Shown: positions 1 through 8,611, counted from the stretch's first letter. The stretch is DNA of 64,000 nucleotides from Streptomyces cyaneochromogenes (GCF_003963535.1 NZ_CP034539.1:2170001-2234000), one strand, 5' to 3'. The notes: generated by a model not told the origin, from the letters alone. A program made the numbers and translations.

Positions 1-2
1 AC

Positions 3-107
3 GGCGCCGACTGCGGGCACGAGAGCGTCCTGCACGGCGACCACGTCGACTACGTCCACGACGGCCACCGGCACGCCGCGCACGACGGCCACTGGGACGA
101 CCACTGA
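3..107 (+). CDS. C-terminal end of a small His-rich protein (partial)
   Basis: The window opens inside a frame that ends with TGA at 105-107. The visible 34 residues hold nine histidines, one cysteine and many aspartates (for example DCGHES and HVDYVHDGHRH), which looks like a metal-binding tail. Similar small His/Asp-rich proteins occur in actinobacteria beside zinc uptake or Fur-family genes, sometimes labelled zinc transporter permease; that link is from memory. The start and any upstream partner lie outside the window, so the role stays open. Confidence 0.6.
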   Translation, partial: GADCGHESVLHGDHVDYVHDGHRHAAHDGHWDDH

Positions 108-187
108 CCACCGGGCCCACCCGGCCGCACCACCAAGCCGCGCCCACCAGGCCGCACCGACTCGGCGCACTGGCCGAGAAGACACCA

Positions 188-223
188 CGACAGCTCCCCG
201 GCGCTCTGCGCGGGGAGCTGTCG
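188..223 (+). terminator. Rho-independent-type hairpin
   Basis: Perfect inverted repeat with a 13-bp stem (CGACAGCTCCCCG against CGGGGAGCTGTCG) and a 10-base loop, about 80 bases after the stop of the His-rich gene and before the next promoter region. There is no long T-run, as is usual in Streptomyces. Confidence 0.75.
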
Positions 224-265
224 GCCTATGGTGGCCCCGATCACGTTGGGCTCCCCCACTGGACG

Positions 266-285
266 ACATACCGACTGGTCGGCAT
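266..285 (+). promoter_or_regulatory. TetR-type operator before the APH/ACAD operon
   Basis: The sequence ACATACCGACTGGTCGGCAT lies 41 bases before the start at 326. It contains the dyad ATACCGA-CTGG-TCGGCAT with one mismatch. The core ACATACCGACYGGT recurs on the minus strand before the SDR gene at 5740-5757, and the TetR gene at 2634-3227 lies between the two units. The simplest reading is that this TetR controls both sides. Confidence 0.6.
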
Positions 286-325
286 CATAAGTCAGGTCCC
301 GTTCACGTGCCTTTAGGAGCGCAGT

Positions 326-1360
326 ATGAGCACCGACCATCCGCCCGGACTCGACCTCGACCGGCTGCGCGGCCTGCTCGAGCGCGAGCAGCCCGGTCTG
401 GCGCAGGGTCCGCTGACCGGAAGGCTGATCGAGGGCGGACGGTCGAACCTCACCTACATGGTCTCCGACGGCGCCTCGAAGTGGGTCGTACGGCGGCCCC
501 CGCTCGGCCACGTCCTCGCCACCGCGCACGACATGAAGCGCGAGCACCGCGTCATCAGCGCGCTGCACCCGACGAACGTGCCCGTGCCGCGGCCCGTGCT
601 GCTGTGCGAGGACGAGGAGGTGCTCGGGGCGCCGTTCTACGTCATGGAGTTCGTCGAGGGCACCCCGTACCGCACCGCCGACCAGCTCGCCCCGCTCGGC
701 CCGGAGCGCACCCGCGACGCGGTGCTGTCGCTGGTGGACACGCTGGTCGAGCTGCACGCCGTGGATCCCGCGTCGGTGGGCCTGGACGACTTCGGCCGCC
801 CCGAGGGCTTCCTGGACCGGCAACTGCGCCGCTGGGGCAAGCAGCTGGACGCCTCCCGCAACCGTGAGCTGGCCGGCATCGACGAGTTGCACGCGACCCT
901 CGGACGGCGGCTGCCCGCCTCCCCCGCGCCGGCCGTCGTGCACGGCGACTACCGGCTCGACAACGTCCTGATCGGTGCGGACGACCAGATCAAGGCGATC
1001 CTCGACTGGGAGATGTCGACCCTCGGCGACCCGCTGACCGACCTGGGCCTGCTGGTGATGTACAGCATGCCGCTGGGCATGGCGGACTCCCCCGTCTCCA
1101 CGACCGCCGAGGCCCCCGGGCACCCGGACCCGGCCGAGCTGATCGAGCGGTACGCCGCGCGCTCGGGGCGCGACGTCTCCGCTGTCTCCTGGTACACGGC
1201 GTTCGCCTGGTTCAAGCTCGCCGTGATCCTGGAGGGCATCCACTACCGCTACACGCTGGGCCAGACGGTCGGCCGCGGCTTCGACCGCATCGGCGACCTG
1301 GTGCCGGTCTTCATCGAGCACGGCCTGACCACTCTTCAAGACGGCATCCAGGAAGGCTGA
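326..1360 (+). CDS. APH-family phosphotransferase, ACAD10/11-associated type
   Basis: 344 residues, close to the usual length of aminoglycoside-phosphotransferase-fold kinases. The catalytic loop HGDYRLDNVL is near residue 206 and the metal-binding ILDWEMSTLGDP segment near 225. AGGAG lies 7 bases before the ATG. The stop is 5 bases from the start of an acyl-CoA dehydrogenase, so the two form an operon. In mammalian ACAD10/11 a kinase domain of this type is fused to an acyl-CoA dehydrogenase and acts on 4-hydroxyacyl-CoA (established for those proteins). By context this is probably a 4-hydroxyacyl-CoA kinase or related acyl-CoA phosphotransferase rather than an antibiotic-resistance enzyme. 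The substrate is inferred. Confidence 0.8.
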   Translation: MSTDHPPGLDLDRLRGLLEREQPGLAQGPLTGRLIEGGRSNLTYMVSDGASKWVVRRPPLGHVLATAHDMKREHRVISALHPTNVPVPRPVLLCEDEEVLGAPFYVMEFVEGTPYRTADQLAPLGPERTRDAVLSLVDTLVELHAVDPASVGLDDFGRPEGFLDRQLRRWGKQLDASRNRELAGIDELHATLGRRLPASPAPAVVHGDYRLDNVLIGADDQIKAILDWEMSTLGDPLTDLGLLVMYSMPLGMADSPVSTTAEAPGHPDPAELIERYAARSGRDVSAVSWYTAFAWFKLAVILEGIHYRYTLGQTVGRGFDRIGDLVPVFIEHGLTTLQDGIQEG

Positions 1361-1365
1361 CGGAC

Positions 1366-2580
1366 ATGGACTTCGCGTTCGACGCACGCACCGAGGAGCT
1401 GCGCGGCAAGCTGCTCGCCTTCATGGACGAGTACGTCTATCCGGCCGAGGCGGTGGCCGAGGAGCAGCGGGCCGCGCTGGCGTCCCCGTGGGACACGCCG
1501 GCCGTGGTCGGGGAGCTGAAGGCGCAGGCGCGCAGGCAGGGCCTGTGGAACCTCTTCCTCCCCGACGCCGAGCACGGCGCCGGACTCACCAACCTCCAGT
1601 ACGCCCCGCTCGCCGAGATCACCGGCCGCTCCCCGCACCTGGCACCGACGGCCACGAACTGCGCGGCGCCCGACACCGGGAACATGGAGGTGCTGGCGCA
1701 GTTCGCCGACGACCAGCAGAAGAAGCAGTGGCTGGAACCGCTGCTGGCCGGTGAGATCCGCTCGGCGTTCGCCATGACCGAGCCGGACGTGGCCTCCTCG
1801 GACGCCACCAACATCACCACGCACATCGAGCGGGACGGCGACGAGTACGTCATCACGGGCCGCAAGTGGTACATCTCCGGTGCGATGAACCCGGACTGCA
1901 AGATCTTCATCGTGATGGGCAAGACGGACCCGGACGGCGAGGACATCCGCCGTCAGCAGTCCATGGTGCTGGTGCCCCGCGACACCCCGGGTGTCACGGT
2001 CAAGCGCGCGATGCAGGTGTTCGGCTACGAGGACCACTCCCACGGCGGCCACGCCGAGGTGATCTTCGACCACGCGCGCGTGCCGGTGTCCAACCTGATC
2101 GGCGAGGAGGGGGGCGGCTTCGCCATCGCCCAGGCCCGGCTCGGCCCCGGCCGGATCCACCACTGCATGCGGCTGATCGGCATGGCCGAGCGGGCGATCG
2201 AGCTGATGTGCCGACGGGCGGCGTCCCGTACGGCGTTCGGCAAGGCGCTGGCCCAGCAGGGCGTGGTGCACAACTGGATCGCCGACGCGCGCGTGACCGT
2301 CGAGCAGCTGCGGCTGCTGGTGCTGAAGACGGCCTGGCTGATGGACACCGTCGGCAACAAGGGCGCCCACACCGAGATCCAGGCCATCAAGATCGCCACG
2401 CCGCGTGCGGTCGTCGACATCATCGACCGGGCGATCCAGCTGCACGGCGCGGGCGGCGTCAGCCAGGACTTCCCGCTGGCGGAGCTGTACGCCAGTGCGC
2501 GGACGCTGATGATCGCCGACGGGCCGGACGAGGTGCACCAGCGGTCGCTGGCGCGGCGGGAGTTGAAGAAGTACCTGTAA
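1366..2580 (+). CDS. Acyl-CoA dehydrogenase, ACAD10/11 type
   Basis: 404 residues with the full acyl-CoA dehydrogenase fold: FAD-binding core AMTEPDVASSDATNI near residue 140 and a C-terminal helical bundle with VDIIDRAIQLHGAGG and ending in QRSLARRELKKYL. The start ATG at 1366 follows the kinase stop by 5 bases and uses the purines at the end of that gene (AGGAAGG) as ribosome binding site, so translation is coupled. It most likely works with the kinase in degradation of hydroxy- or branched-chain acyl-CoAs as a cytoplasmic flavoprotein. A strong hairpin follows the stop. The exact substrate cannot be read from sequence. Confidence 0.85.
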   Translation: MDFAFDARTEELRGKLLAFMDEYVYPAEAVAEEQRAALASPWDTPAVVGELKAQARRQGLWNLFLPDAEHGAGLTNLQYAPLAEITGRSPHLAPTATNCAAPDTGNMEVLAQFADDQQKKQWLEPLLAGEIRSAFAMTEPDVASSDATNITTHIERDGDEYVITGRKWYISGAMNPDCKIFIVMGKTDPDGEDIRRQQSMVLVPRDTPGVTVKRAMQVFGYEDHSHGGHAEVIFDHARVPVSNLIGEEGGGFAIAQARLGPGRIHHCMRLIGMAERAIELMCRRAASRTAFGKALAQQGVVHNWIADARVTVEQLRLLVLKTAWLMDTVGNKGAHTEIQAIKIATPRAVVDIIDRAIQLHGAGGVSQDFPLAELYASARTLMIADGPDEVHQRSLARRELKKYL

Positions 2581-2588
2581 CCGGACGT

Positions 2589-2626
2589 GTGTAAGGGGCG
2601 GCCGCCTTTGCGGCCGCCCCTTACAC
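2589..2626. terminator. Bidirectional terminator hairpin
   Basis: A perfect 17-bp stem (GTGTAAGGGGCGGCCGC against its complement) with a 4-base CTTT loop sits exactly between the convergent acyl-CoA dehydrogenase and TetR genes. It can serve both strands. Confidence 0.88.
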
Positions 2627-2633
2627 GTGGGTC

Positions 2634-3227
2634 TCAGGGACGCAGTGCGCGCAGCAGCAGGTCGGCAAGGTGGTCGGCGACCTCCTGCGGGCTCATCGGG
2701 CCGTCGGGCCGGTACCAGGTCGACAGGTGGTGGACGGAGCCGAAGTGGTAGTCCACCACCAGGTCGGCCGGGGTCGCCTTCGAGAAGACGCCCGACTCCT
2801 GGCCCTCCTCGACGAGCGCACGGAAGCGTTCGTGGTAGCGCCGACGCTCGGCGCGCACCTGCTTGTTCTTCTCCGGGCTCAGGTGGTGCATCGAGCGGAA
2901 GAAGATCATCGCGTCGTCGAGGTTGTCGATGGTCGTGACGACGACGTCGGCGGCCGCGCCTCTGAGTCTCTTCTCGATGGGTTCGTCGGCGTCCGCGAAC
3001 GCGTCGAGCCGCTCCTGCTGGACGCGCAGCACGCGCGCGTACACCTCGTGCAGGAGGTCGTCCTTGGAGCCGAAGTAGTGGTACAGCGCCCCCTTGGTGA
3101 CGCCGGCCGCCTCCACGATCTCCTGCACCGAGGTGCGGTCGTAGCCCCGCTCGGCGAAGAGCCGGGTGGCGGCGGCGAGCAGCCGCTGCGGGACGGGCGT
3201 ACCGTCACCGTCCATCGTCCTGGCCAC
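2634..3227 (-). CDS. TetR-family regulator of the flanking acyl-CoA genes
   Basis: 197 residues. An N-terminal helix-turn-helix runs from about residues 12 to 60 (LFAERGYDRTSVQEIVEAAG, then KGALYHYFGSKDDLLHEVY). The C-terminal ligand domain resembles that of TetR proteins of fatty-acid or acyl-CoA catabolism. Start is GTG at 3227 with AGGTGG 7 bases upstream. It sits between two outward-acting catabolic units whose promoters carry near-identical dyads (266-285 and 5740-5757). The likely model is repression relieved by an acyl-CoA; ligand and targets are inferred. Confidence 0.85.
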   Translation of the reverse strand: MARTMDGDGTPVPQRLLAAATRLFAERGYDRTSVQEIVEAAGVTKGALYHYFGSKDDLLHEVYARVLRVQQERLDAFADADEPIEKRLRGAAADVVVTTIDNLDDAMIFFRSMHHLSPEKNKQVRAERRRYHERFRALVEEGQESGVFSKATPADLVVDYHFGSVHHLSTWYRPDGPMSPQEVADHLADLLLRALRP

Positions 3228-3266
3228 TGTGCCGCCACCTGCCCTTCCGAGATGTCTGCCTGCTGT

Positions 3267-4934
3267 CTAGCCGTTGTCCACTCGGGAACGAAGTTCCCGC
3301 CGGAGGATCTTCCCACTAGCCGTCTTGGGCAAGTCGGGCAGGATCTCCACCTGCCGGGGATATTTGTAGGCCGCCAGTCTCTCCTTGCAGTACGCGGCGA
3401 GTGCGTCGGGGTCCGTTTCCGCACCCGGACGGAGGCTGATGTACGCCTTGACGGTCTCCCCGCGGTACCCGTCGGGCACCCCTACGACGGCCGCCTCGCG
3501 CACCGCCGGGTGGGTGTAGAGCACGTCCTCGACCTCGCGCGGCCACACCTTGAACCCGGACGCGTTGATCATGTCCTTCTTGCGGTCGACGACGTACAGC
3601 CAGCCCTCGGCGTCCATGAAGCCGATGTCGCCGGTGTGCAGCTCGCCGTCGGGGAAGGTCTCGGCGGTGGCCTCGGGGCGGCGCCAGTATCCGGGGACGA
3701 CCTGCGGCCCTCGTACGAGGATCTCCCCCTGCTCGCCGAACGGCACCTCCTGCCCCAGGTCGTCGACGATCCGTACGACCGTCTCGGGCCCCGGCAGACC
3801 CACCGCGAGCGTCCCGGAGACCGGGTCGACGGGGGCCTCCAGGCCGGGCGGGACGGAGGCGCAGGGGGCGGTGCACTCGGTGAGGCCGTAGCCGTTGCGG
3901 ATGTACGGCCCGAAGCCGGCCCGGAACTTCTCCACCAGGGCGGGCGGCAGCGGCGCGCCGCCGGAGGAGATCATCCGGAAGGAGGCGAAGTGGTCGCGGG
4001 TGACGCCCGGGTGGGCGGCCAGCGCCATGAAGGCGGTCGAGGGGCCGACGGTGTAGTGCGGCCCGTGCTCGGCGAACGCGTCGAGCACGACACCCGCCTC
4101 GAAGCGGTACGCCAGCACGAGCACGCCCGCGCTGTTGAGGCAGGCGGCGAGCTGGGCGACCATCCCGGTGATGTGGAACAGCGGCGCCATCGCGAAGTAG
4201 ACGGGCGGGTCGGGCAGGTCCAGTCCGGTCCGCTGCCGCTCGGCGTTGTACATGATGTTGCCGTGCGTGTTGGTGGCTCCCTTGGGCGTGCCGCTGGTGC
4301 CCGAGGTGTAGCTGATCAGCGCGATGTCGGACGGACCGAGGTCGCGCCCCTGCGGCGCCTTGTGGCCGGCGCGGGCCACGCTCGTCAGGTCGTCGGTGTC
4401 GTCGGCCTGCGCGAGCCGCTCGAACGACAGCACGCGCGCGTCGTTGCGAGTCTGGAAATCCAACTCGCACCCGGTGAGCACGATCCGCACCGGCGAGTCG
4501 GCCGCTGTCTCGCGCAGATACGACTCCCAGGCCCGGTCGGAACAGATCAGCGCGGCCACGTCACCGTCCCGCAGGACGTGGGCGACCTCCCCCGACTTGT
4601 ACATCGGGTTGACGGGCACGACGACCGCCCCCGCCTTCCAGGCACCCAGCAGGGCGAGCACGAAGTGCGGGGAGTTCTGCAGCAGGATCGCCACGCGGTC
4701 GCCGCGCTCCAGACCGCGGGCGGCCAGGTGCCCGGCGACCGAGTCGCTGAGCTCGTCGACCTCGCGGTAGGTCAGTCGGCCGTCGAAGTAGGCGAGGAAG
4801 ACGCGCTCGGGGGTGTCGACGGCGGCCCGGCGCAGGGCGTGCGCCGGTGAGTCGTCCGGCGTTATCGGCGCACGCTGGGCGTCGGTGAGCAGGGCGAGCC
4901 AGGGCTTGGCGGAGTAGCGGGAGGGTTCGGTCAC
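3267..4934 (-). CDS. Class I acyl-CoA synthetase (fatty-acid CoA ligase)
   Basis: 555 residues of the ANL adenylate-forming superfamily. The P-loop SYTSGTSGTPKG is near residue 207, the HTGDIGFMDAEGWLYVVDR core near residue 430, and PKTASGKILRREL with the catalytic lysine near 540. I place the start at GTG 4934: GGAGG precedes it by 7 bases and it overlaps the SDR stop as GTGA, a coupled arrangement. It activates a carboxylic acid with ATP and CoA in the cytoplasm and feeds the acyl-CoA dehydrogenases nearby. Chain-length preference is unknown. Confidence 0.88.
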   Translation of the reverse strand: MTEPSRYSAKPWLALLTDAQRAPITPDDSPAHALRRAAVDTPERVFLAYFDGRLTYREVDELSDSVAGHLAARGLERGDRVAILLQNSPHFVLALLGAWKAGAVVVPVNPMYKSGEVAHVLRDGDVAALICSDRAWESYLRETAADSPVRIVLTGCELDFQTRNDARVLSFERLAQADDTDDLTSVARAGHKAPQGRDLGPSDIALISYTSGTSGTPKGATNTHGNIMYNAERQRTGLDLPDPPVYFAMAPLFHITGMVAQLAACLNSAGVLVLAYRFEAGVVLDAFAEHGPHYTVGPSTAFMALAAHPGVTRDHFASFRMISSGGAPLPPALVEKFRAGFGPYIRNGYGLTECTAPCASVPPGLEAPVDPVSGTLAVGLPGPETVVRIVDDLGQEVPFGEQGEILVRGPQVVPGYWRRPEATAETFPDGELHTGDIGFMDAEGWLYVVDRKKDMINASGFKVWPREVEDVLYTHPAVREAAVVGVPDGYRGETVKAYISLRPGAETDPDALAAYCKERLAAYKYPRQVEILPDLPKTASGKILRRELRSRVDNG

Positions 4935-5704
4935 CGGCTCGCCTCCCACTTCTGCTGGAGGTGGTTCATGTTGCTCAGCCAGCGGTCGGGCTCGGCGGCC
5001 CGCGCCTGGTAGTACCCGGCGACCTCGGGGTGCGGCAGGATCAGGAACCGGTCCTCCTCCATGCCCTTGAACAGGGCGGCCGCGACATCCTCCGGCGCGA
5101 TGGCGGTCGGCTTGAGCACCAGGTCACCGGCGGTTCCGGTGGCGGCGAGCATGTCGGTACGGACACCCTGCGGGCAGATGGCGTGCACCTTGATCCCTCG
5201 GTGCCGGTACGTCAGCGACAGGTACTCGGCGAAGGCGTACGCGCCGTGCTTGGTGACGGCGTAGGGCGCGGCCCCGATCATGGTGAGCAGCCCGGCGGCG
5301 GAGACGGTGGAGACGAACCGCCCGCTGCCGCGCTCCAGCCACTCCGGGAGCAACTCGCCCGCGGCACGCACATGGGCCATGACGTTGACGTCCCAGGACA
5401 GCGCCCAGGCCTTGCCGTCGGCGAGGTCCGCCACATCGGGCCCACCGAAGGCGACACCGGCGTTGGCGCAGTAGACGTCGACGGTGCCGCCGAGGGCCGC
5501 ACGGGCGTCAGCGACGATCGCGGAGGCGTCCCCGGGGACCGCGGTGCCCCCGATCTCGTCGGCGACCGCCTGAGCCTTGTCGGCATCCAAGTCGTTGACG
5601 ACGACCCGAGCCCCTTCGGCGGCGAAGCGGCGGGCAAGGGCAGCTCCGATACCGCCCCCGGCCCCCGTGACGACTACCCCAGCACCCTGCACGGCGTCCA
5701 CCAT
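4931..5704 (-). CDS. SDR-family oxidoreductase
   Basis: 257 residues with a classical short-chain dehydrogenase layout: TGAGGGIGAAL dinucleotide-binding motif near residue 13, NAGVAF near 83, and catalytic YAVTKHG near 150. The ATG at 5704 is chosen because AAGGAG lies 5 bases before it; the longer frame lacks a site. It is first in a two-gene operon with the acyl-CoA synthetase (GTGA overlap). It probably oxidises a hydroxyacyl intermediate or alcohol with NAD(P), consistent with a beta-oxidation-like route. The dyad at 5740-5757 lies in its promoter. Confidence 0.85.
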   Translation of the reverse strand: MVDAVQGAGVVVTGAGGGIGAALARRFAAEGARVVVNDLDADKAQAVADEIGGTAVPGDASAIVADARAALGGTVDVYCANAGVAFGGPDVADLADGKAWALSWDVNVMAHVRAAGELLPEWLERGSGRFVSTVSAAGLLTMIGAAPYAVTKHGAYAFAEYLSLTYRHRGIKVHAICPQGVRTDMLAATGTAGDLVLKPTAIAPEDVAAALFKGMEEDRFLILPHPEVAGYYQARAAEPDRWLSNMNHLQQKWEASR

Positions 5705-5739
5705 TGGTCTCCTTCGACTGCGGCTCGACAAGACATCAG

Positions 5740-5757
5740 ACTAACCGGTCGGTATGT
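5740..5757 (-). promoter_or_regulatory. TetR-type operator before the SDR/synthetase operon
   Basis: Read on the minus strand this is ACATACCGACCGGTTAGT, 36 bases before the SDR start. The first 14 bases match the site at 266-285 except for one C/T change. A perfectly symmetric relative, GCATACCGACCGGTATGC, lies at 33920-33937. Confidence 0.6.
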
Positions 5758-5805
5758 TGCTGGGAAGGGCGACCGCCACGCCACCAGGGACGCGGGACTG
5801 CACCT

Positions 5806-5853
5806 ACCTGCGGCTCCGCCGCGTGGGCGCGACAAGCCACGATTCACCCGCAT
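5806..5853 (+). repeat. Streptomyces-type GC-rich intergenic repeat
   Basis: The stretch contains GCGGCTCCGCCGC, a short palindrome, followed by GTGGGCGCGACAAGCC. I recognise this style of element from many Streptomyces intergenic regions. It lies just before the NamZ-like gene, which lacks a clear ribosome binding site. Function unknown. Confidence 0.4.
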
Positions 5854-5890
5854 CTTCCCCGCAACCTGCGAGAGCAATACCGTGCCCCCC

Positions 5891-7123
5891 ATGCGCCTAT
5901 CCAGACGAGCTCTCCTCGCGGCGACAACGGCAGCAGCAGCCGTACCTTCGGCAGCATCGGCGTCCGAGCGCCACACGCAATTGCGCACCGGCTTCGAGCG
6001 GCTCGCAGCCGACGGTTACTCGGTCCTCGAAGGCCAGAAGGTCGGAATCGTCACCAACCCCACCGGCGTGACCCGAGACGTCCGCCACATCGTAGACGTC
6101 ATGCACGCCGACGAAAGGGTGAACCTGGGGGCCGTCTTCGGCCCCGAACACGGCTTCCGCGGCACCGCCCAGGCCGGCGGCTCCGAAGGCCGCTACGACG
6201 ACCCGGCGACCGGCCTCCCGGTCTACGACACGTACCTCAAGAGCGGCCGTCCCCTCGCCGACATCTTCACCGCCTCCGGCGTCGACACGGTGGTCTTCGA
6301 CATCCAGGACGTGGGCGCCCGCTTCTACACCTACATCTGGACGCTCTACGACTGCATGGAGGCGGCCCAACTGGCGGGCAGACGCCTCGTGGTCCTGGAC
6401 CGCCCGAACCCGGTGACCGGACGAGCGGCGCAGGGCCCGGTGCTCCACAAGGAGTTCGCGACCTTCGTGGGCCGACAGCCCGTCTCCCAGGCGCACGGCA
6501 TGACGGTCGCCGAGCTGGCCCGACTGTTCAACGAGGAGTTCCTCACCACCCCGGTCCCCCTGGAGACCGTATGGATGACGGGCTGGCGGCGGTCCGACTT
6601 CTTCGACGCCTCGGGCCTGCCCTGGGTGCCGCCGAGCCCGAACATGCCGACCCCGGACACGGCCCTCGTGTACTCCGGGACCTGTCTCTTCGAGGGCACG
6701 AACCTCTCGGAGGGACGCGGCACCACCCGCCCCTTCGAACTGCTGGGCGCGGAGGGCATCGACGGACGCTGGGCGGCGACGGCCAACGAACTCGGCCTTC
6801 CCGGCGTGCGCTTCAGGGAGGCGTACTTCGCGCCCACGTTCTCCAAGTTCCAGGGCAAGACCATCGGCGGTGTGCAACTCCACGTCCACGACCGCGCCGC
6901 GTACGACCCCGTCCGCACCGGAATCGCCCTGCTGGTGACCGCCAAGAAGGTCTGGAGCGGCTTCGCCTGGCGCGCCGACAACTGGATCGACAAGCTCACC
7001 GGTTCCACCCGGGTACGGACGATGATCGACGCCGGCGCGAGTGCCGACGAGGTGGTGGCGGGCTGGCAGCAGGAGCTGGCGGCGTTCCGGCGGATGCGCA
7101 AGGAGTACCTGCTGTACAAATGA
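5891..7123 (+). CDS. Exported NamZ-like exo-beta-N-acetylmuramidase (DUF1343)
   Basis: 410 residues. The N-terminus MRLSRRALLAA followed by an alanine-rich stretch is a Tat signal peptide with the twin arginine. The mature protein has DUF1343 hallmarks: GIVTNPTGVTRDVRHI near 50, FGPEHGFRG near 80, DIQDVGARFYTYIWTLYDCM near 140, LDRPNPVTG and PSPNMPTPDTALVYSGTCLFEGTNLSEGRGT in the middle (described, not one motif). DUF1343 proteins such as Bacillus NamZ remove terminal MurNAc from peptidoglycan fragments. It probably acts outside the membrane in cell-wall turnover. Start ATG 5891 has a weak ribosome binding site; an in-frame GTG lies at 5882. Confidence 0.85.
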   Translation: MRLSRRALLAATTAAAAVPSAASASERHTQLRTGFERLAADGYSVLEGQKVGIVTNPTGVTRDVRHIVDVMHADERVNLGAVFGPEHGFRGTAQAGGSEGRYDDPATGLPVYDTYLKSGRPLADIFTASGVDTVVFDIQDVGARFYTYIWTLYDCMEAAQLAGRRLVVLDRPNPVTGRAAQGPVLHKEFATFVGRQPVSQAHGMTVAELARLFNEEFLTTPVPLETVWMTGWRRSDFFDASGLPWVPPSPNMPTPDTALVYSGTCLFEGTNLSEGRGTTRPFELLGAEGIDGRWAATANELGLPGVRFREAYFAPTFSKFQGKTIGGVQLHVHDRAAYDPVRTGIALLVTAKKVWSGFAWRADNWIDKLTGSTRVRTMIDAGASADEVVAGWQQELAAFRRMRKEYLLYK

Positions 7124-7219
7124 GCGCCCCACTGATGGGTGACGACGTATGGCCTTTCCCGCCCGCCGGCAGGACGATGCGCCCGTATCGCACCACTTCG
7201 GGGGACGAGGGGGCCTGTC

Positions 7220-8548
7220 ATGGCGGATCCGGCAGTGAGCGTGACTCCCTACTGGGAGCTGACCTTCGACGCGGACGGGGATCCGGACGCCCGCCGACGG
7301 GACCGGCTGCTGGACGGCGTGACGCGCAAGGGCGTGCGCGATCTGATCGTCTTCGCGCACGGCTGGAACAACGACCGCTCGGGCGCGACCCGGCTCTACG
7401 ACGGCTTCTTCGCGCCGATCCCGCGGCTCGTCCCCACGGCGAAGATCGGGTACGTGGGCGTGGTCTGGCCGTCGATGCGGTTCTCCGACGAGCCGATCCC
7501 TGACTTCCCGCGGGCGTTGGCGGCCGAGATGCCCCGTCGGCCGGCGCTCGACAAGGACACGCGGCACGCGCTGCTGGAGACGTTCCCGGGGCGGGCGACC
7601 GTGATCGACCAGATCGCGCGGATGCTGGACCAGCAGCCGCGCGAGGAGGCCGAGTTGGAGGAGTTCGGGCGGCTGGTGCGGATGCTGGTGGACGTCGTGC
7701 CGCCCGGTCCGCAGGCGCTGTTCGCGGCGGACACGCTGTGCGAGGGGGTGCCGCAGGACTCGCCGGACATGCTCTCGGGATCCGTCGCGGCCGCGTGCAA
7801 GGAGTTCGCGCAGGCGCTGACGTTGCTGGAGTCGCCCGACGGGGCGCCGGACGGCGCGGCCTCCTTCTCGTTGCCGAACCCGTGGGAGGGTGCGCACGAA
7901 CTGCTGCGGCAGGCGACGTACTACGCCATGAAGCGGCGCGCGGGGACAGTCGGTGAGCGCGGGCTGGGCCGGGTGATCGGGCAACTGGCCGCGCGGGAGC
8001 CCGAGGTGCGGGTGCATCTCGTGGGGCACAGCTTCGGCGCGCGGCTGGTGTCGTTCGCACTGCGCGGGCTGCCGAAGGGGGTGCGCACGGTGAAGTCCGT
8101 GACGCTGCTCCAGGGCGCCTTCTCGCACTACGCGTTCGCGTCGCGGCTGCCGCACGACGCCCGTGCGGGCGGGGTCCTGGAAGGCCAGCACAAGCGTATC
8201 GACGGGCCGCTGGTGTGCTGCTACTCGCGGCACGACTCGGCCCTGTCCACGATGTACCCGCTGGCCTCCCGCATGGCGGGGGACGCGCGCGGGGTCGCGG
8301 CCCAGGGGATCGGCCGGATGCTGGGCGACAAGTGGGGTGCGCTGGGGCACGACGGGGTGCAGGCGGTGCCGGGGACGAAGTCTCTGAAGCTGGCCGACGC
8401 GCTGGAGGGGAAGCTGCCCACCTCGGGGTGCGTGAACATCGACGCGGCGGCGGTCGTCAGGCGTGGCGGGGCACCGGCGGGAGCGCACAGCGACATCGTG
8501 CACCGGGAGCTGGCGCAGGTGGTGCTGGCGGCGGGCCGCGTCAAGTGA
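7220..8548 (+). CDS. Alpha/beta-hydrolase-fold protein of unknown substrate
   Basis: 442 residues. FAHGWNN near residue 45 fits an oxyanion-hole strand-loop, and VGHSFGARLVSF near 268 is a G-x-S-x-G nucleophile elbow. C-terminal HSDIVHRELAQVV may supply the catalytic histidine. The long insertion between elbow and oxyanion loop is unusual for simple esterases. Homologues in Streptomyces are often mislabelled Ser/Thr kinase; no kinase motif is present. No signal peptide, so probably cytoplasmic. ATG 7220 follows GACGAGGGGG. It lies 96 bases after the NamZ gene and may be co-transcribed. Lipase, esterase or amidase activity is possible. Confidence 0.7.
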   Translation: MADPAVSVTPYWELTFDADGDPDARRRDRLLDGVTRKGVRDLIVFAHGWNNDRSGATRLYDGFFAPIPRLVPTAKIGYVGVVWPSMRFSDEPIPDFPRALAAEMPRRPALDKDTRHALLETFPGRATVIDQIARMLDQQPREEAELEEFGRLVRMLVDVVPPGPQALFAADTLCEGVPQDSPDMLSGSVAAACKEFAQALTLLESPDGAPDGAASFSLPNPWEGAHELLRQATYYAMKRRAGTVGERGLGRVIGQLAAREPEVRVHLVGHSFGARLVSFALRGLPKGVRTVKSVTLLQGAFSHYAFASRLPHDARAGGVLEGQHKRIDGPLVCCYSRHDSALSTMYPLASRMAGDARGVAAQGIGRMLGDKWGALGHDGVQAVPGTKSLKLADALEGKLPTSGCVNIDAAAVVRRGGAPAGAHSDIVHRELAQVVLAAGRVK

Positions 8549-8577
8549 CCCGCCGCCGGCAACCCGTCCCCGTTGGG

Positions 8578-8611
8578 ACGTGATCACCGGTGTGACGTGA
8601 TCACCGGTGTG
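8578..8611. repeat. Two perfect 17-bp tandem copies spanning a stop codon
   Basis: ACGTGATCACCGGTGTG occurs twice head to tail, at 8578-8594 and 8595-8611. Each unit holds TGATCA and CACCGGTG palindromes. The stop codon of the penicillin acylase (8601-8603 on the plus strand) lies in the second copy, so the 3' end of the gene has been duplicated downstream of itself. Confidence 0.9.

Noticed and set aside
7220..8548. Ser/Thr kinase annotation for the hydrolase-like gene
   Set aside because: No kinase motifs (HRD, DFG, glycine loop) can be found; the GHSFG elbow supports a hydrolase fold.
5897..8587. Minus-strand open frame of about 896 codons across the NamZ-like and hydrolase genes
   Set aside because: No recognisable motif and it runs against two well-supported plus-strand genes.
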